NCBI GenBank assembly: GCA_016715505.1
Contig: JADJZY010000033.1
Coordinates: 1 to 64,000 of the forward strand
Direction: 5' to 3'
Length of the DNA stretch: 64,000 nucleotides
Source: Bacteroidota bacterium
GTDB taxonomy: Bacteria; Bacteroidota; Bacteroidia; Chitinophagales; Chitinophagaceae
The notes under the pieces: generated by a model
The model's database searches: none
What the model was told of the DNA's origin: nothing
Seen by the model: the letters and a program-made list of their open reading frames with translations, nothing else
Translations under genes and position numbers: made by a program
In this document: in pieces, positions 38,836 to 49,139 of the stretch
Layout of the letters: every line of letters begins with the position of its first letter
Numbering within the stretch: the stretch's first letter is position 1

Positions 38836-39489
38836 TTGATACAACGAATAGGCATCATACTTAAAAAAGATTTTTTGCTCGAATGGCGGCAGAAATATTC
38901 ACTCTATGGATTGTTATTATATCTGGTGAGCGCAGTCTTTGCAATCAAAATGTTTAATGACCAACCGGAAATTGAAACCTGGAATAATTTATTTTGGTTG
39001 ATTTTACTGTTTGTGGCAGTAAATGCGGTAGCTAAAAGTTTTTTACAGGAAAGTAAACAACGTAATTTATACTATTACACCATTCATCAACCCAAGGATA
39101 TCATTCTCTCCAAACTGATTTACAATGTCTTATTGATGCTCTTTATGAGTTTACTTGCATTTGTACTATTCTACATATTATTGGGCGCTCCTCAAATCCA
39201 ATACAGTGCTTTTTTACTCATGGTTATCACAGGAGGAATGAGCATGAGTATATTGTTTACAATGCTTTCGGCGATTGCCAGTAAAGCGGGTGGCAACTCC
39301 GCCCTGATTGCCATTTTAGGTTTCCCATTGGTGATTCCACAATTGATTCTATTGGCTGATTTAACCCGCCCCCTCATTATGACATTAGAAGTAAGTGGTT
39401 GGTGGAATTTTTACCTCATTCTAATTTTACTGGATGTGTTAATCGTTATCTTATCCTTGGTATTGTTTCCATTTCTTTGGAAAGAGTAA
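38836..39489 (+). CDS. ccmB: Heme exporter protein CcmB
   Basis: 217 residues, six predicted helices, TTG start. The N-terminus IQRIGIILKKDFLLEWRQKYSLYGLLLYLV and GGMSMSILFTMLSAIASKAGGN ... LGFPLVIPQLIL are CcmB signatures. It is the permease of the CcmABC complex for cytochrome c maturation. CcmC and CcmA are not beside it. The start follows the SGNH gene by 9 bp, so the two may share a transcript. Confidence 0.9.
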   Translation: MIQRIGIILKKDFLLEWRQKYSLYGLLLYLVSAVFAIKMFNDQPEIETWNNLFWLILLFVAVNAVAKSFLQESKQRNLYYYTIHQPKDIILSKLIYNVLLMLFMSLLAFVLFYILLGAPQIQYSAFLLMVITGGMSMSILFTMLSAIASKAGGNSALIAILGFPLVIPQLILLADLTRPLIMTLEVSGWWNFYLILILLDVLIVILSLVLFPFLWKE

Positions 39490-39592
39490 GTCTGCAGTCA
39501 GAAATACATCATTATAGGAATTTATCGTTTCGTTTGAATTGTCCAACTTAAAATGATATATTTATGATAGAAATCAATAAATAAGCATCATT

Positions 39593-40585
39593 ATGAAAAC
39601 ATTTTACGCTTGCTTTATCAGTATAAGTATGATGTGCGCTTCCATCATAGTGCAAGCTCAAATAGGTACTTTGGATACCAATACCTGCATCCCACTTGCA
39701 AAAATTTTCTATCAAAAACAATTTTGTGATACAGCTGCACCTACAGGATTCCAACTCCTTCCTGATACTTCCAGCAATAATATCTGGCAAATCGGACGAA
39801 CAATCAAGTTTGGTGTTAGTTCAACACGTGATAGTGCATGTTCAATGATCACGGATACCTTAAATCCCTACCCGATTAACAACTTATCCATGTTCACGGT
39901 TGTCCTTCCTCATAATGCCGTTTGGGGATGGAATTATAATTACTATTTCAAATTTTGGCATCGCTTCGATACAGATTCTTTGTTGGATGGATGCTGGTTA
40001 GAATTTTCTGTTGATACCGGACATACCTGGGCCCGTGCAGATAGTATGCAATTTGGAATGGCTATGAGTTTACAAAATAATTTTAATGCATGTCAACTAT
40101 ATAACAATAATCTTTCATCACCCAATATGGATACCCTTTATGATGGGCATTTGGGATGGAGCGGTCAAAGTGGTTCCTGGAGATACACCGCATTATGGCT
40201 AAATTTGATTTTTCCGATTAAGCCGGCCAGATTTGATTTGATCAATGCTGTTCGTTTTGTATTTAAATCGGATAGTATACAAACCAATCGGGCCGGTTGG
40301 ACGATACAAGATTTAGCTTTTGGAACAGTTGAAGTTTCTTCACTGAATGAGGTCCATTTTAAGTCACTTCCTATATTTCCCAATCCTTCATCTGAAGGTA
40401 TTTTTTATATAGATGGCCCTTCCGGCATTCCAATTCATTGCAAGATTTACGACATTTATGGTCGATTGGTTTCGAAACAAGTCATTGATCGATCCATTGA
40501 TTTGCACACTTTTCAGGATGGCTTGTATTATTATCAAATTGAAATCGATGGTCAGCGTTATTCAGGCACTTTACTGAAAAAATGA
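39593..40585 (+). CDS. T9SS-secreted protein of unknown function
   Basis: 330 residues. The signal peptide is MKTFYACFISISMMCASIIVQAQ. The middle has a jelly-roll-like domain (DGCWLEFSVDTGHTWARADS, WSGQSGSWRYTALWLNL). The T9SS type A C-terminal domain is IFPNPSSEGIFYIDGPSG ... FQDGLYYYQIEIDGQRYSGT. Secreted or surface-attached. Function unknown. Confidence 0.82.
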   Translation: MKTFYACFISISMMCASIIVQAQIGTLDTNTCIPLAKIFYQKQFCDTAAPTGFQLLPDTSSNNIWQIGRTIKFGVSSTRDSACSMITDTLNPYPINNLSMFTVVLPHNAVWGWNYNYYFKFWHRFDTDSLLDGCWLEFSVDTGHTWARADSMQFGMAMSLQNNFNACQLYNNNLSSPNMDTLYDGHLGWSGQSGSWRYTALWLNLIFPIKPARFDLINAVRFVFKSDSIQTNRAGWTIQDLAFGTVEVSSLNEVHFKSLPIFPNPSSEGIFYIDGPSGIPIHCKIYDIYGRLVSKQVIDRSIDLHTFQDGLYYYQIEIDGQRYSGTLLKK

Positions 40586-40659
40586 TCAAAGTATTCGAGC
40601 ATAAACAAACAATCTCCCGAAGCTTGTCTTAATTTCGGCGTCTATTGTAAAATGTTTTC

Positions 40660-41652
40660 ATGCTAAATAAAGAATCTAAAATTTTAATCACCGGAGCAGC
40701 CGGTTTTATTGCCTCCAGATTGGTAAATAGTCTGAATCAATTGGGCTATCATCAACTTTATTTGATGGATGATTTTACGGTTGAAAGTAAAAAAGCGAAT
40801 TTCGAAAACCTCATTTGTATTGATAAAATTGAACGGAATCAGGTTGAATCTTTTTTAAGAGAAAATCAATCATTAGATGCTGTTATTCATTTAGGAGCAC
40901 GCACCGATACTACAGAAATGGATTACTCCATTCATGAAAAACTGAATTTAAATTTCTCGAAAATTTTATGGAAGTATACTTCCGAACATCAGGTTCCTTT
41001 AATTTATGCATCTTCTGCTGCAACCTACGGCGATGGACTCTTGGGGTATCAGGATAATCATGAAATTATTCAAGAACTCCAACCCCTGAATCCTTACGGC
41101 ATTTCAAAAAATGAGTTTGACAAATGGGCCATTCAGGAATCGGAAAAAGGGGATCAGCCAAGCAGATGGTATGGTCTTAAGTTCTTTAATGTGTATGGAT
41201 TGGGTGAATCGCACAAAGGCAGAATGGCATCGGTGATTTTTCATGCCTATCATCAAATCAAAAAAACAGGAACAATGAAATTGTTTCGTTCACATCGCGC
41301 AGACTTTGCAGATGGTGAACAAAAACGTGATTTTATTGATGTGGCCGATGTATTGAATGTGATTGTATGGCTCATAAAAAATCCGGTTAATTCAGGTTTG
41401 TATAATTTAGGCACAGGAAAAGCAGAAACATTTTTATCGCTGGCAGAAGGCGTTTTTGAAAGTCTGAACTTAAAACCGCAAATCCAGTTTGTTGATACAC
41501 CCGAGGATATTCGGGAAAAATATCAGTATTTTACAGAAGCAGATATGTCGAAACTTCGCAAGGCAGGTTACTCATTTCCTTTTACTGATTTAAAAACCGG
41601 TATAAAAAAATACGTTCAAGATGGACTGGAGAAGAATCAGCGGTTTGATTAA
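40660..41652 (+). CDS. hldD: ADP-L-glycero-D-manno-heptose 6-epimerase
   Basis: 330 residues, short-chain dehydrogenase/extended epimerase. Rossmann motif ITGAAGFIASRL, acidic residues MDDF, YGISK (YxxxK) catalytic motif, and FFNVYGLGESHKGRMASV with FRSHRADFADGEQKRDFI, which are specific to HldD. It inverts C6 of the heptose for lipopolysaccharide inner core synthesis. Intact. Confidence 0.92.
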   Translation: MLNKESKILITGAAGFIASRLVNSLNQLGYHQLYLMDDFTVESKKANFENLICIDKIERNQVESFLRENQSLDAVIHLGARTDTTEMDYSIHEKLNLNFSKILWKYTSEHQVPLIYASSAATYGDGLLGYQDNHEIIQELQPLNPYGISKNEFDKWAIQESEKGDQPSRWYGLKFFNVYGLGESHKGRMASVIFHAYHQIKKTGTMKLFRSHRADFADGEQKRDFIDVADVLNVIVWLIKNPVNSGLYNLGTGKAETFLSLAEGVFESLNLKPQIQFVDTPEDIREKYQYFTEADMSKLRKAGYSFPFTDLKTGIKKYVQDGLEKNQRFD

Positions 41653-41664
41653 AAATCCATTCGC

Positions 41665-42243
41665 TTAATTGAACTGCGGATCTTCCGGAACAAACAATAA
41701 GGTTTTATAATTCGCACCTAATTTTTTTACAGAAGCAGTCCACAATTCCTCATTCGGGGTATTAAAAATAAATTCGGGATTCACCTCAGCCACCAGCCAA
41801 GATTGCATATCCATTTCGGCATCCAATTGCCCGGATCCCCATCCTGAATAACCTGCAAAAAATCGAATACCGGATTCGTCGATTTTCCCGATTTTTATAT
41901 ATTCAATGGCTTGCTCTAAATCACCGCTCCAATAAATATTGCCCTCAATTTGTTCACCACCCAGCCACTCAGGATAAGTATGAATAAAGTGTAAGGAATT
42001 TAAATCGACGGGTCCTCCAAAATATAGCGGGAATTCTATCCCTTCGAGCTCTTTAATCAAAATAGACAAAGATTGTTCGCTGGGCCGATTCAGAATATAC
42101 CCCACGCTTTCTTCCTCATTGTGGTGACATAAATAAATGACCGAACGCTGAAAACTTTTATCCTGCAACATGGGTTCTGAAATGAGTACCCGTCCCTTTT
42201 CCGGTCGTGCAGGTGATTGTCTGTTAATGAGGTCTTCGAACAT
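41665..42243 (-). CDS. YqgE/AlgH family protein
   Basis: 192 residues. Signatures GRVLISEPMLQDKSFQRSVI, VGYILNRP, LYFGGPVD and FAGYSGWGSGQLDAEM are those of YqgE/AlgH (UPF0301). The exact function is unclear; AlgH has been linked to gene regulation in Pseudomonas. It is in the same orientation and 52 bp downstream of queG. Confidence 0.92.
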   Translation of the reverse strand: MFEDLINRQSPARPEKGRVLISEPMLQDKSFQRSVIYLCHHNEEESVGYILNRPSEQSLSILIKELEGIEFPLYFGGPVDLNSLHFIHTYPEWLGGEQIEGNIYWSGDLEQAIEYIKIGKIDESGIRFFAGYSGWGSGQLDAEMDMQSWLVAEVNPEFIFNTPNEELWTASVKKLGANYKTLLFVPEDPQFN

Positions 42244-42295
42244 AATCGTTGAGATATTGAACTAAGTTAAAAACAATATTTTAATCTGCACATAA

Positions 42296-43294
42296 TTATT
42301 TTTGATGGCGCGTTTTTAAAAATCGAAGATTCCGCTGTATCCGTTCGAAACCACTTCTTTTAAGCGGTGAATCTTTAAATACCTGTTGAAATTTCGATTT
42401 GTCCATCTTATCCCAATCCTCAAATTGAAAGTTGAATAATTCCTTTTTAGGATGAAAGACTTCTTCATCCTGTGCTTTGGCAAAACGATTCCAGGGACAT
42501 ACATCCTGACATATATCACAGCCAAACATCCAATCGTTCCATTTAAGATCGGTATTAAAATCAAGACTCTTTAACTCAATCGTGAAATATGAAATGCATT
42601 GATCCCCTCGAATGGTTTTATCAGGCAATATCGCTTCCGTTGGACATGCTTCTACACACCGGTTACATGTTCCACAATAATCCTTTACATGAGGTGTATC
42701 ATAATCCAGTTCCAAATCCACTATTAAGGTTGCAATAAAAAAAAATGATCCGGACTGGCGATGTATCAGGTTGCCATTTTTACCAATCCAACCCAAACCA
42801 CTTTTTACTGCCCAGCTACGTTCAAGCACAGGTGCACTATCTACAAATCCACGGCCATTTACTGCTCCGATTTCCTCCTGGATAAAATGGAGGAGTTCAT
42901 GTAATTTTTTCCGGATAACTAAATGATAATCCTCACCATACGCATATTTAGAAACCAGAGGTACACCCTGCTCCTGCACCTGATCGGGGTAGTAATTCAT
43001 GAGTAAGGTAATCACCGAGCGGGCTCCATCGACCAATAAACGGGGGTCCACCCTTTTTTCAAAGTGGTTTTCCATATACTGCATACTTCCATGGAACCCT
43101 TGCTTCAGCCATTTTTCCAGCCTATCCGCATCTTCATTTAGTCGCTCAGCTTTGGAAATACCGCATTGCATAAATCCAAGCCTGGCCGCCTCATTTTTTA
43201 TCAATCCCGTATTACGACCACTTATCATCTTCTCTGCAAAATAAACGGATTTTACAGATTTATTAACGGCAAAGAATTTACCTTTACCCAGCAT
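42296..43294 (-). CDS. queG: Epoxyqueuosine reductase
   Basis: It carries out the last step of queuosine tRNA modification: reduction of epoxyqueuosine using cobalamin and two 4Fe-4S clusters. The cluster motifs are CGTCNRCVEACP and CDICQDVCPWN. Other signatures are GRGFVDSAPVLERSWAVKSG and LGWIGKNGNLI. The natural start is probably the ATG at 43228 (MISGRNTGLIKNEAARLGF), since the first 22 residues of the longer frame are unusual for the family. Intact. Confidence 0.93.
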   Translation of the reverse strand: MLGKGKFFAVNKSVKSVYFAEKMISGRNTGLIKNEAARLGFMQCGISKAERLNEDADRLEKWLKQGFHGSMQYMENHFEKRVDPRLLVDGARSVITLLMNYYPDQVQEQGVPLVSKYAYGEDYHLVIRKKLHELLHFIQEEIGAVNGRGFVDSAPVLERSWAVKSGLGWIGKNGNLIHRQSGSFFFIATLIVDLELDYDTPHVKDYCGTCNRCVEACPTEAILPDKTIRGDQCISYFTIELKSLDFNTDLKWNDWMFGCDICQDVCPWNRFAKAQDEEVFHPKKELFNFQFEDWDKMDKSKFQQVFKDSPLKRSGFERIQRNLRFLKTRHQK

Positions 43295-43345
43295 GAATAA
43301 ATCTTTCCTGCATGTGTACTTTTTCTTAAACGATATAAATACTTT

Positions 43346-45586
43346 ATGAATAAAAAAGCTTTTCTGCCATTATTGCTTTTGTTGGCAATTGGTGTCTTCT
43401 TTTCCTTTCGCATGGTAGCTGACAAAAAGGGAGATATCCTTTTTCAAAGCGAAAACATTCAGGTTGTTTCTTATGCCGTTCCCGATGGGGAAAATACAAC
43501 CCGAAATCAGGCCATTCAAAATACCATCATGAATGTGATTCGGGACGGGCATTATTCTCCTAAAATGTTGAATGACGAATTCTCTAAAAAAGTATATGAA
43601 CGTTATCTGGAAATGACCGATTACGGAAAATCCTTTCTATTGCAATCTGATATTGATGAGTTCCGTGCATATGAAACAAGCATAGATGATGAACTAAATG
43701 CTGGTACGACAAAATTTGCAGAATTAGTCGCCACCAGAATTGCTACACGAATCACCGAAGCAGAGGCTTATTATAAAGATATCCTGAATCAGACTTTTAC
43801 GTTTTCGACAGATGATGAAATAGAATTGGACGGTAAAAAATTGAATTGGTGTGCAAATGCGGATGCCCTGAAAGAACGTTGGACGAAAAGCATGAAGTAC
43901 CGTACTTTGGCCCGATTCACTGAATTAAAAGAAGAACAGAAAAAAGCCATTGAAGCAAAAACCCTAAAAGACAAAAAATTAAGCGATGCCGAATTGGAAG
44001 TAAAGGCCAGAGAAAATGTTCGTAAAAGCATGGACAATTATTTTAAGCGCCTGAAAAAAATCAATGAACATGATCGATTTGCCTATTTTATGAATAGTGT
44101 TTGCCATATCGTTGACCCACACACAGATTTTTTCCCGCCTAAAGACAAACAACGTTTCGATGAAGAAATGAGTGGTAAGTTTTATGGTATCGGCGCACAA
44201 CTTCAAAGTGATGGTGACCATTGCAAAATCAAACAAGTGATTGTGGGTACGCCTGCCTGGAAAGATGGTCGCTTAAAAGTGGAGGATATCATACAAAAAG
44301 TCGCACAGGGCGCTGATGAACCTGTAGACATCACCGGTTGGGATATAGAAGATATTGTACAAATTATTCGCGGTAAAGAAGGAACAGAAGTTCGTTTAAC
44401 CGTTAAACATCTTGATGGCAGCATGGAGCTTATTTCACTCCGACGCGGAAAAGTAGAAACTGAAGCCACTTTTGCAAAATCTGCTATCCTTAAAAATGGA
44501 GGTTCAACCATCGGTTATATCATGCTTCCGGAATTCTACGCTGATTTTGGCGATATCAATGGAAGAAGATGTGCTGTAGACATGGCCCGTGAAATCGAAA
44601 AATTAAAAAAAGAAAATGTACAAGGTATCATCGTTGACCTCAGAGGTAACGGCGGTGGATCTTTGTCGGATGTAGTCGATATTGGTGGTTTATTTGTTGA
44701 CAAAGGCCCCATGGTGCAAGTGAAATCAAAAGATGCCCAAGCACAGGAACTTGCAACACGCACCGCAAAAGCTTTATATGATGGTCCATTGGTGATCATG
44801 GTGAATCAGGGAAGTGCCTCTGCTTCTGAAATTTTAGCAGCAGCTATGCAGGATTACAAACGAGCCATCGTAATGGGAGCCAATTCATTCGGAAAAGGAA
44901 CCGTTCAAAAAGTATTTCCGTTAGAAGATTTTTTCCGTGGAAATCCTGAAAGTTTAGCCAGCAATAGTTCCACCCCTGCCCCGGCTGGTATGGGTTCTAT
45001 CAAACTCACTCTTCAGAAATTTTATCGAATCAACGGCGGATCAACTCAGTTGCGTGGTGTAACGCCTGATATTGTGATGCCAGATATGTATGATTTTCTG
45101 GATATTGGAGAGCGCAAAGATTCCAATTCTCTTGCTTGGGATCAGATTGCTAAAGCAGATTATAAACCCATTAAAGATCAGGTGAATTTTACCACTTTGG
45201 TGCTCAATTCCCAGAAAAGAATTGCTGCCAATGAAAGGTTTAATTTGATTAGTAAAAATGCGGAACGACTTAAAAAACAATCTGATGATAATCGTTATTC
45301 TTTGAATGAAAATAAGTTTAAAGCGCAATTGGATGAAAACAAGGATTTGGCTAAAAAGATGGAAGAACTGGAAAAAAATGCCAAACAAATTAATGCCGGC
45401 AATCTCGTCGCTGATAAACCCAATGTTGAAAAAGATACCACCACCCTTGCAAAAAATGCTGAATGGTTGAAACTCATCAAAAAAGACCCTTATATCGCTG
45501 AAGCAAGCAATGTGATCAATGATTGGCTGAAATTGATGAAAAACGGAAGTTTGGGTAAGGTCAATGAAGGGAATTCAAAAGATTAA
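43346..45586 (+). CDS. C-terminal processing (tail-specific) protease, S41 family
   Basis: 746 residues. An N-terminal signal/anchor (AFLPLLLLLAIGVFFSF), a Prc-like N-terminal helical domain, a PDZ domain (KFYGIGAQLQSDGDHCKIKQ, GTPAWKDGRLKVEDIIQKVA), then the peptidase: DLRGNGGGSLSDVV, the Ser nucleophile in NQGSASASEI and the Lys in FGKGTVQKVFP. A C-terminal DUF3340-like coiled region follows. Prc-type proteases degrade or trim periplasmic proteins. Intact. Confidence 0.92.
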   Translation: MNKKAFLPLLLLLAIGVFFSFRMVADKKGDILFQSENIQVVSYAVPDGENTTRNQAIQNTIMNVIRDGHYSPKMLNDEFSKKVYERYLEMTDYGKSFLLQSDIDEFRAYETSIDDELNAGTTKFAELVATRIATRITEAEAYYKDILNQTFTFSTDDEIELDGKKLNWCANADALKERWTKSMKYRTLARFTELKEEQKKAIEAKTLKDKKLSDAELEVKARENVRKSMDNYFKRLKKINEHDRFAYFMNSVCHIVDPHTDFFPPKDKQRFDEEMSGKFYGIGAQLQSDGDHCKIKQVIVGTPAWKDGRLKVEDIIQKVAQGADEPVDITGWDIEDIVQIIRGKEGTEVRLTVKHLDGSMELISLRRGKVETEATFAKSAILKNGGSTIGYIMLPEFYADFGDINGRRCAVDMAREIEKLKKENVQGIIVDLRGNGGGSLSDVVDIGGLFVDKGPMVQVKSKDAQAQELATRTAKALYDGPLVIMVNQGSASASEILAAAMQDYKRAIVMGANSFGKGTVQKVFPLEDFFRGNPESLASNSSTPAPAGMGSIKLTLQKFYRINGGSTQLRGVTPDIVMPDMYDFLDIGERKDSNSLAWDQIAKADYKPIKDQVNFTTLVLNSQKRIAANERFNLISKNAERLKKQSDDNRYSLNENKFKAQLDENKDLAKKMEELEKNAKQINAGNLVADKPNVEKDTTTLAKNAEWLKLIKKDPYIAEASNVINDWLKLMKNGSLGKVNEGNSKD

Positions 45587-45598
45587 TATTGGATTCTT

Positions 45599-46003
45599 AT
45601 GAAAATTGAGGAAGTACCACAGGATAAAAAGCAGTTTAAAGATGGTGATAAAGCGCCCAAAAAACTGATGTATGTGACGAATCAGGATGGAAGTTATACC
45701 CAAAAAACAAGCGCTGGTTGGGAAGCCGAAAACCTTGCCCTCGAGCAAGCCTGGCAAGATATTGATGAACAATTGTTACAAAGCAAGGAAGCCGTTAAGA
45801 ACGGGAAATCCAGTCCTATTGCCTATTATATGATTCTGAATCGGATGGATATTGCCATTTTAGCCAAATATGTCGGAAAATGGCAATGGCAGGTTAAACG
45901 CCATCTTCAACCATCCGTTTTTAATACCCTCTCTGAGAAGGTTCTGCTCAAATATGCTCAGGCCTTTAATATCAGTTTGGATGCGCTTAAAAATGTGGTT
46001 TAA
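45599..46003 (+). CDS. Conserved hypothetical protein
   Basis: 134 residues, soluble, family not recognised. It starts 12 bp after the protease gene, with a region KLMYVTNQDGSYTQKTSAGWE, then mostly helices (VLLKYAQAFNISLDALKNVV). Proteins of this kind precede BtrH-like genes in Bacteroidota, as here; a paired role is inference. Confidence 0.6.
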   Translation: MKIEEVPQDKKQFKDGDKAPKKLMYVTNQDGSYTQKTSAGWEAENLALEQAWQDIDEQLLQSKEAVKNGKSSPIAYYMILNRMDIAILAKYVGKWQWQVKRHLQPSVFNTLSEKVLLKYAQAFNISLDALKNVV

Positions 46004-46021
46004 TTATCCCATATTTACACT

Positions 46022-47023
46022 ATGATCATTCCTTTTGACCACAAATTGCAGGCGCATTGCGAAAGCGGCGTTACCTCTAATTTATTACGACATTATGGAC
46101 TTCCTGTTTCCGAACCCCTGGCTTTTGGAATTGGAAGTGGATTGTTTTTTGCCCATTTGCCTTTTGTGAAAGTAAATGGTGTTCCTGGTACAACTTATCG
46201 AATCTATCCGGGACAAATTTTTTCGAATGTCTGTAAACGATTAGGAATCACTTATCGGAGCGAAAAATTTTCTTCGGCTCAAAAAGGCATGCAAAGACTC
46301 TCTGAAAATATTGAAAGAGGAACGCCTACCGGTTGTCAGGTTAGTGTGTTTTATCTCCCCTTTTTACCTGAAGTTTTTCGATTTCATTTTAATGCCCATA
46401 ATCTGATTGTTTATGGTCAGGAAAAAAATATTTTTCATATCAGTGATCCTGTTATGGAAGAAGTGGTTCAAATTGAGGCAGAAGATTTACAAAAAGCCCG
46501 ATATGCCAAAGGATATCCGGAACCCAAAGGAAGGATGTACTATATTGAAAAAGCACCAGCTCAAGCTGATTTGGAAACGGCCATTCAAAAAGGAATCAAA
46601 CAAACTGTTTTCTTCATGAAATCACCACCGATTCCATGGTTTGGGGTAAATGCCATTTCATTTTTAAGTAAACAGATTAAAAAGTATCCGCAAAAACTGG
46701 AAAGCCGGAAAGCCACTTTGTATTTGGGAAATATTATCCGTATGCAGGAAGAAATCGGAACCGGTGGAGCAGGCTTTCGATTTTTATATGCGGCTTTTCT
46801 TCAGGAAGCTGCTCAAATCACGAATCGGCCGGCACTCAATGAGTTATCACAAGAGATGACGCAAATTGGAGATTTATGGCGCAATTTTGCATATAGTACT
46901 GCAAGAATCTGTAAGGCACGTACTTCTGATTTGGTAAGCTTTGAAGAGTTGTCGCAACAACTATTGCAGATTTATCATCGTGAGAAGCATTTTTACGAAC
47001 TTTTGGGAAAAGTGTACTCATAA
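46022..47023 (+). CDS. BtrH N-terminal domain / DUF4872 protein
   Basis: 333 residues. HCESGVTSNLLRHYGLP near the start contains the Cys of the papain-like BtrH fold, and FHFNAHNLIVYGQ a matching His. The C-terminal half (TGGAGFRFLYAAFLQEAAQI) fits DUF4872. BtrH transfers an acyl chain from a carrier protein in butirosin synthesis. Here it starts 18 bp after a small helical protein, and no carrier protein is nearby. An acyltransferase or amidase role is possible but unproven. Confidence 0.72.
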   Translation: MIIPFDHKLQAHCESGVTSNLLRHYGLPVSEPLAFGIGSGLFFAHLPFVKVNGVPGTTYRIYPGQIFSNVCKRLGITYRSEKFSSAQKGMQRLSENIERGTPTGCQVSVFYLPFLPEVFRFHFNAHNLIVYGQEKNIFHISDPVMEEVVQIEAEDLQKARYAKGYPEPKGRMYYIEKAPAQADLETAIQKGIKQTVFFMKSPPIPWFGVNAISFLSKQIKKYPQKLESRKATLYLGNIIRMQEEIGTGGAGFRFLYAAFLQEAAQITNRPALNELSQEMTQIGDLWRNFAYSTARICKARTSDLVSFEELSQQLLQIYHREKHFYELLGKVYS

Positions 47024-47142
47024 AATCGGCACTTTAGCGTTTGTAGGTTTACCGATTACTTCATGAATGTGTTTAAAAATGTGTAAAACTTTTTTTAGAT
47101 CCATATAAAATTTTGTATATTGGGATATAAAACCACAAAGCT

Positions 47143-47607
47143 ATGTTATTCCGTCGCTCTTTTTCAGTTCAAAGCAACAAGGATGCTGATACTTTGAGAA
47201 AACATTTTTTAGGCCAACATTTAAAAATTCATGATCTGGATTTTGAAATTTCCGAAAAAAATGACGCCATAAAGGTTATTCCTCATGCCGAAAATTCAGA
47301 CCAGGTTTATACTTTACCTATCACAAGATTAAAATTCGAAAACCGTCCGGGAGGATGTACAGTAAGAGGATTATCCAAACCCAGACGAATTGATATTGGC
47401 GGTCCTTACCTGATTTTAATTTTTGTGACATTCGCACTGATAGCCGCCGCTGTATTGTATATTAAAGCTGATGCAGAATACATCCGAACCGTTTATATCC
47501 TCACAGGCGGAGCCTTACTTGTATTTGCAATTTTATGGTTTCGAATGGAACAAGGCTATTTTGATTATATCCGAAAAATCAAAAAGTGGGTCAAAGAACA
47601 TAGTTAG
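47143..47607 (+). CDS. Hypothetical membrane protein
   Basis: 154 residues. A soluble N-terminal part of about 85 residues, then two membrane helices (YLILIFVTFALIAAAVLYIKA and TVYILTGGALLVFAILWF) and a basic tail. Family not recognised. It converges with the minus-strand gene ending at 47604, overlapping by 4 bp. Confidence 0.65.
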   Translation: MLFRRSFSVQSNKDADTLRKHFLGQHLKIHDLDFEISEKNDAIKVIPHAENSDQVYTLPITRLKFENRPGGCTVRGLSKPRRIDIGGPYLILIFVTFALIAAAVLYIKADAEYIRTVYILTGGALLVFAILWFRMEQGYFDYIRKIKKWVKEHS

Positions 47608-49139
47608 TCTAAGAAGCCCTTGTATTCGAAAACATCTATTCCCGGCAATCGGGTTATCAACTGAAATGAAGTATCTGATGAGCAGTTTGCAATCAGATTA
47701 TTTTCATTCACCTGTAGAAAATATTTGACTTTGTATCGGGTCATTTCTGTTTTTAATGTTGTCAAAGTATAATCCGATTGTTCGATGGTATAGAAAGAAT
47801 TTTGACTCAGATATGCGATCACCCACATGCTCCCTGCATCGCTGGCATTGGAAGTCATTTTTCCATGAATGCCTTGTTCCCTTAATCGCTCAGCTGTTTC
47901 AAATAAAGATTTGTTTTTATCTTTCATAAAATCCAGTGCACGCATTGGATAAATCAAAGATCCAATAAAAAATAGTCCGACAAACACAATTTTAAATCTT
48001 GAATGAATAGAATGATTCAAAAGGTAAAGGCCCAGAATCATGAGGATAGGAATCTCCAGCCAGATATACCGGGTTTCAAGAGCCACCATCAAATATCCAA
48101 GAGGAATAGTTATCGCAGCGCTGACTAAAACCCAAAGCTTTGGTTCAAATTTTTTTCGGCGCTTATAAAGGAGGTGAACACTTAAAATCAAAGTCATCCA
48201 GGAGAGGACATGAATTTCACTTAAACAACCAAACAGTAAAATGATATTATATACAATACGCCGAATCCATTTTAAAAAATGTAACCCGGAGCTAAACGGT
48301 GTACTTAAATCGCCCTGACTCAAATAAGGATCTTCCCAAAAGCTTGGACTCCCTTCACAAACCGGAGGAATCAATAGTTGTATATCTTCCCGAAAAGTTT
48401 TACCACTATTGATAAACCAACTCATGTTGAGTGTTCCGGCATGTCCGGTGAGGGAGAAGTGATGATATTTCTGATACAATAAAATGGACCACGGCAATAT
48501 CAAAACCAAAACAACAGTTGCCGCTAGTAATAAATGAACCAAAGCCTGACGCATAGACCAAACTTTTTGTACATACAGATAAGTACAAAAGAGAAAAAAA
48601 TGCAAACCAAACCACGCTACAGAATAGGCCTTTGCATAAAAAGCAAAACCAGCAATTAGTGCAACCAAACAAGTATGTAAAAATTTCCATTGTTTGATTT
48701 TTACCAAAAGATACAAATACATGGCAAGAAAAAACACGGACAATAAGTCGCCAAACATTTGATAAAAACACAGAACCGGTAGAATGACAGAAAGGGTAAA
48801 CGTAGCAACCGCAAGCTGTTTACGGGAAAAAATCCATTGTTTAAACAAAAGATAAGAAATCAACAAGACGCCCATCCCAATAAAGGCATTCACCCATTGT
48901 GCGGCCTGCCATGCACTCATTCCTTTTTGAATAAATGGAATAAGAAACCATCCGTTTAAAGGACTCCATAAACCATTCACACTTCGCTGAAAATCTCCAG
49001 TGGCTGCACTATTGGCATGGGTTAAATACGCAACACAATCACTATCCAAATTATACTGACACCAGGGTTGTATCAAATACCATACAGCCACAAACATCAG
49101 CAAAGCGGTGGGCAGAATCAGGATCTCAAAGCGTTTCAT
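47604..49139 (-). CDS. Polytopic membrane protein, glycosyltransferase 39-like
   Basis: 511 residues with about 11 membrane helices. The first periplasmic loop has DSDCVAYLTHANSAATGDF, placed like the DxD-type loop of GT-C/ArnT glycosyltransferases. The C-terminal part is soluble. It probably transfers sugar from a polyprenyl carrier. The start overlaps the end of the metal-receptor gene by 14 bp, so they form one operon with the gene at 49871. Confidence 0.62.
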   Translation of the reverse strand: MKRFEILILPTALLMFVAVWYLIQPWCQYNLDSDCVAYLTHANSAATGDFQRSVNGLWSPLNGWFLIPFIQKGMSAWQAAQWVNAFIGMGVLLISYLLFKQWIFSRKQLAVATFTLSVILPVLCFYQMFGDLLSVFFLAMYLYLLVKIKQWKFLHTCLVALIAGFAFYAKAYSVAWFGLHFFLFCTYLYVQKVWSMRQALVHLLLAATVVLVLILPWSILLYQKYHHFSLTGHAGTLNMSWFINSGKTFREDIQLLIPPVCEGSPSFWEDPYLSQGDLSTPFSSGLHFLKWIRRIVYNIILLFGCLSEIHVLSWMTLILSVHLLYKRRKKFEPKLWVLVSAAITIPLGYLMVALETRYIWLEIPILMILGLYLLNHSIHSRFKIVFVGLFFIGSLIYPMRALDFMKDKNKSLFETAERLREQGIHGKMTSNASDAGSMWVIAYLSQNSFYTIEQSDYTLTTLKTEMTRYKVKYFLQVNENNLIANCSSDTSFQLITRLPGIDVFEYKGFLD

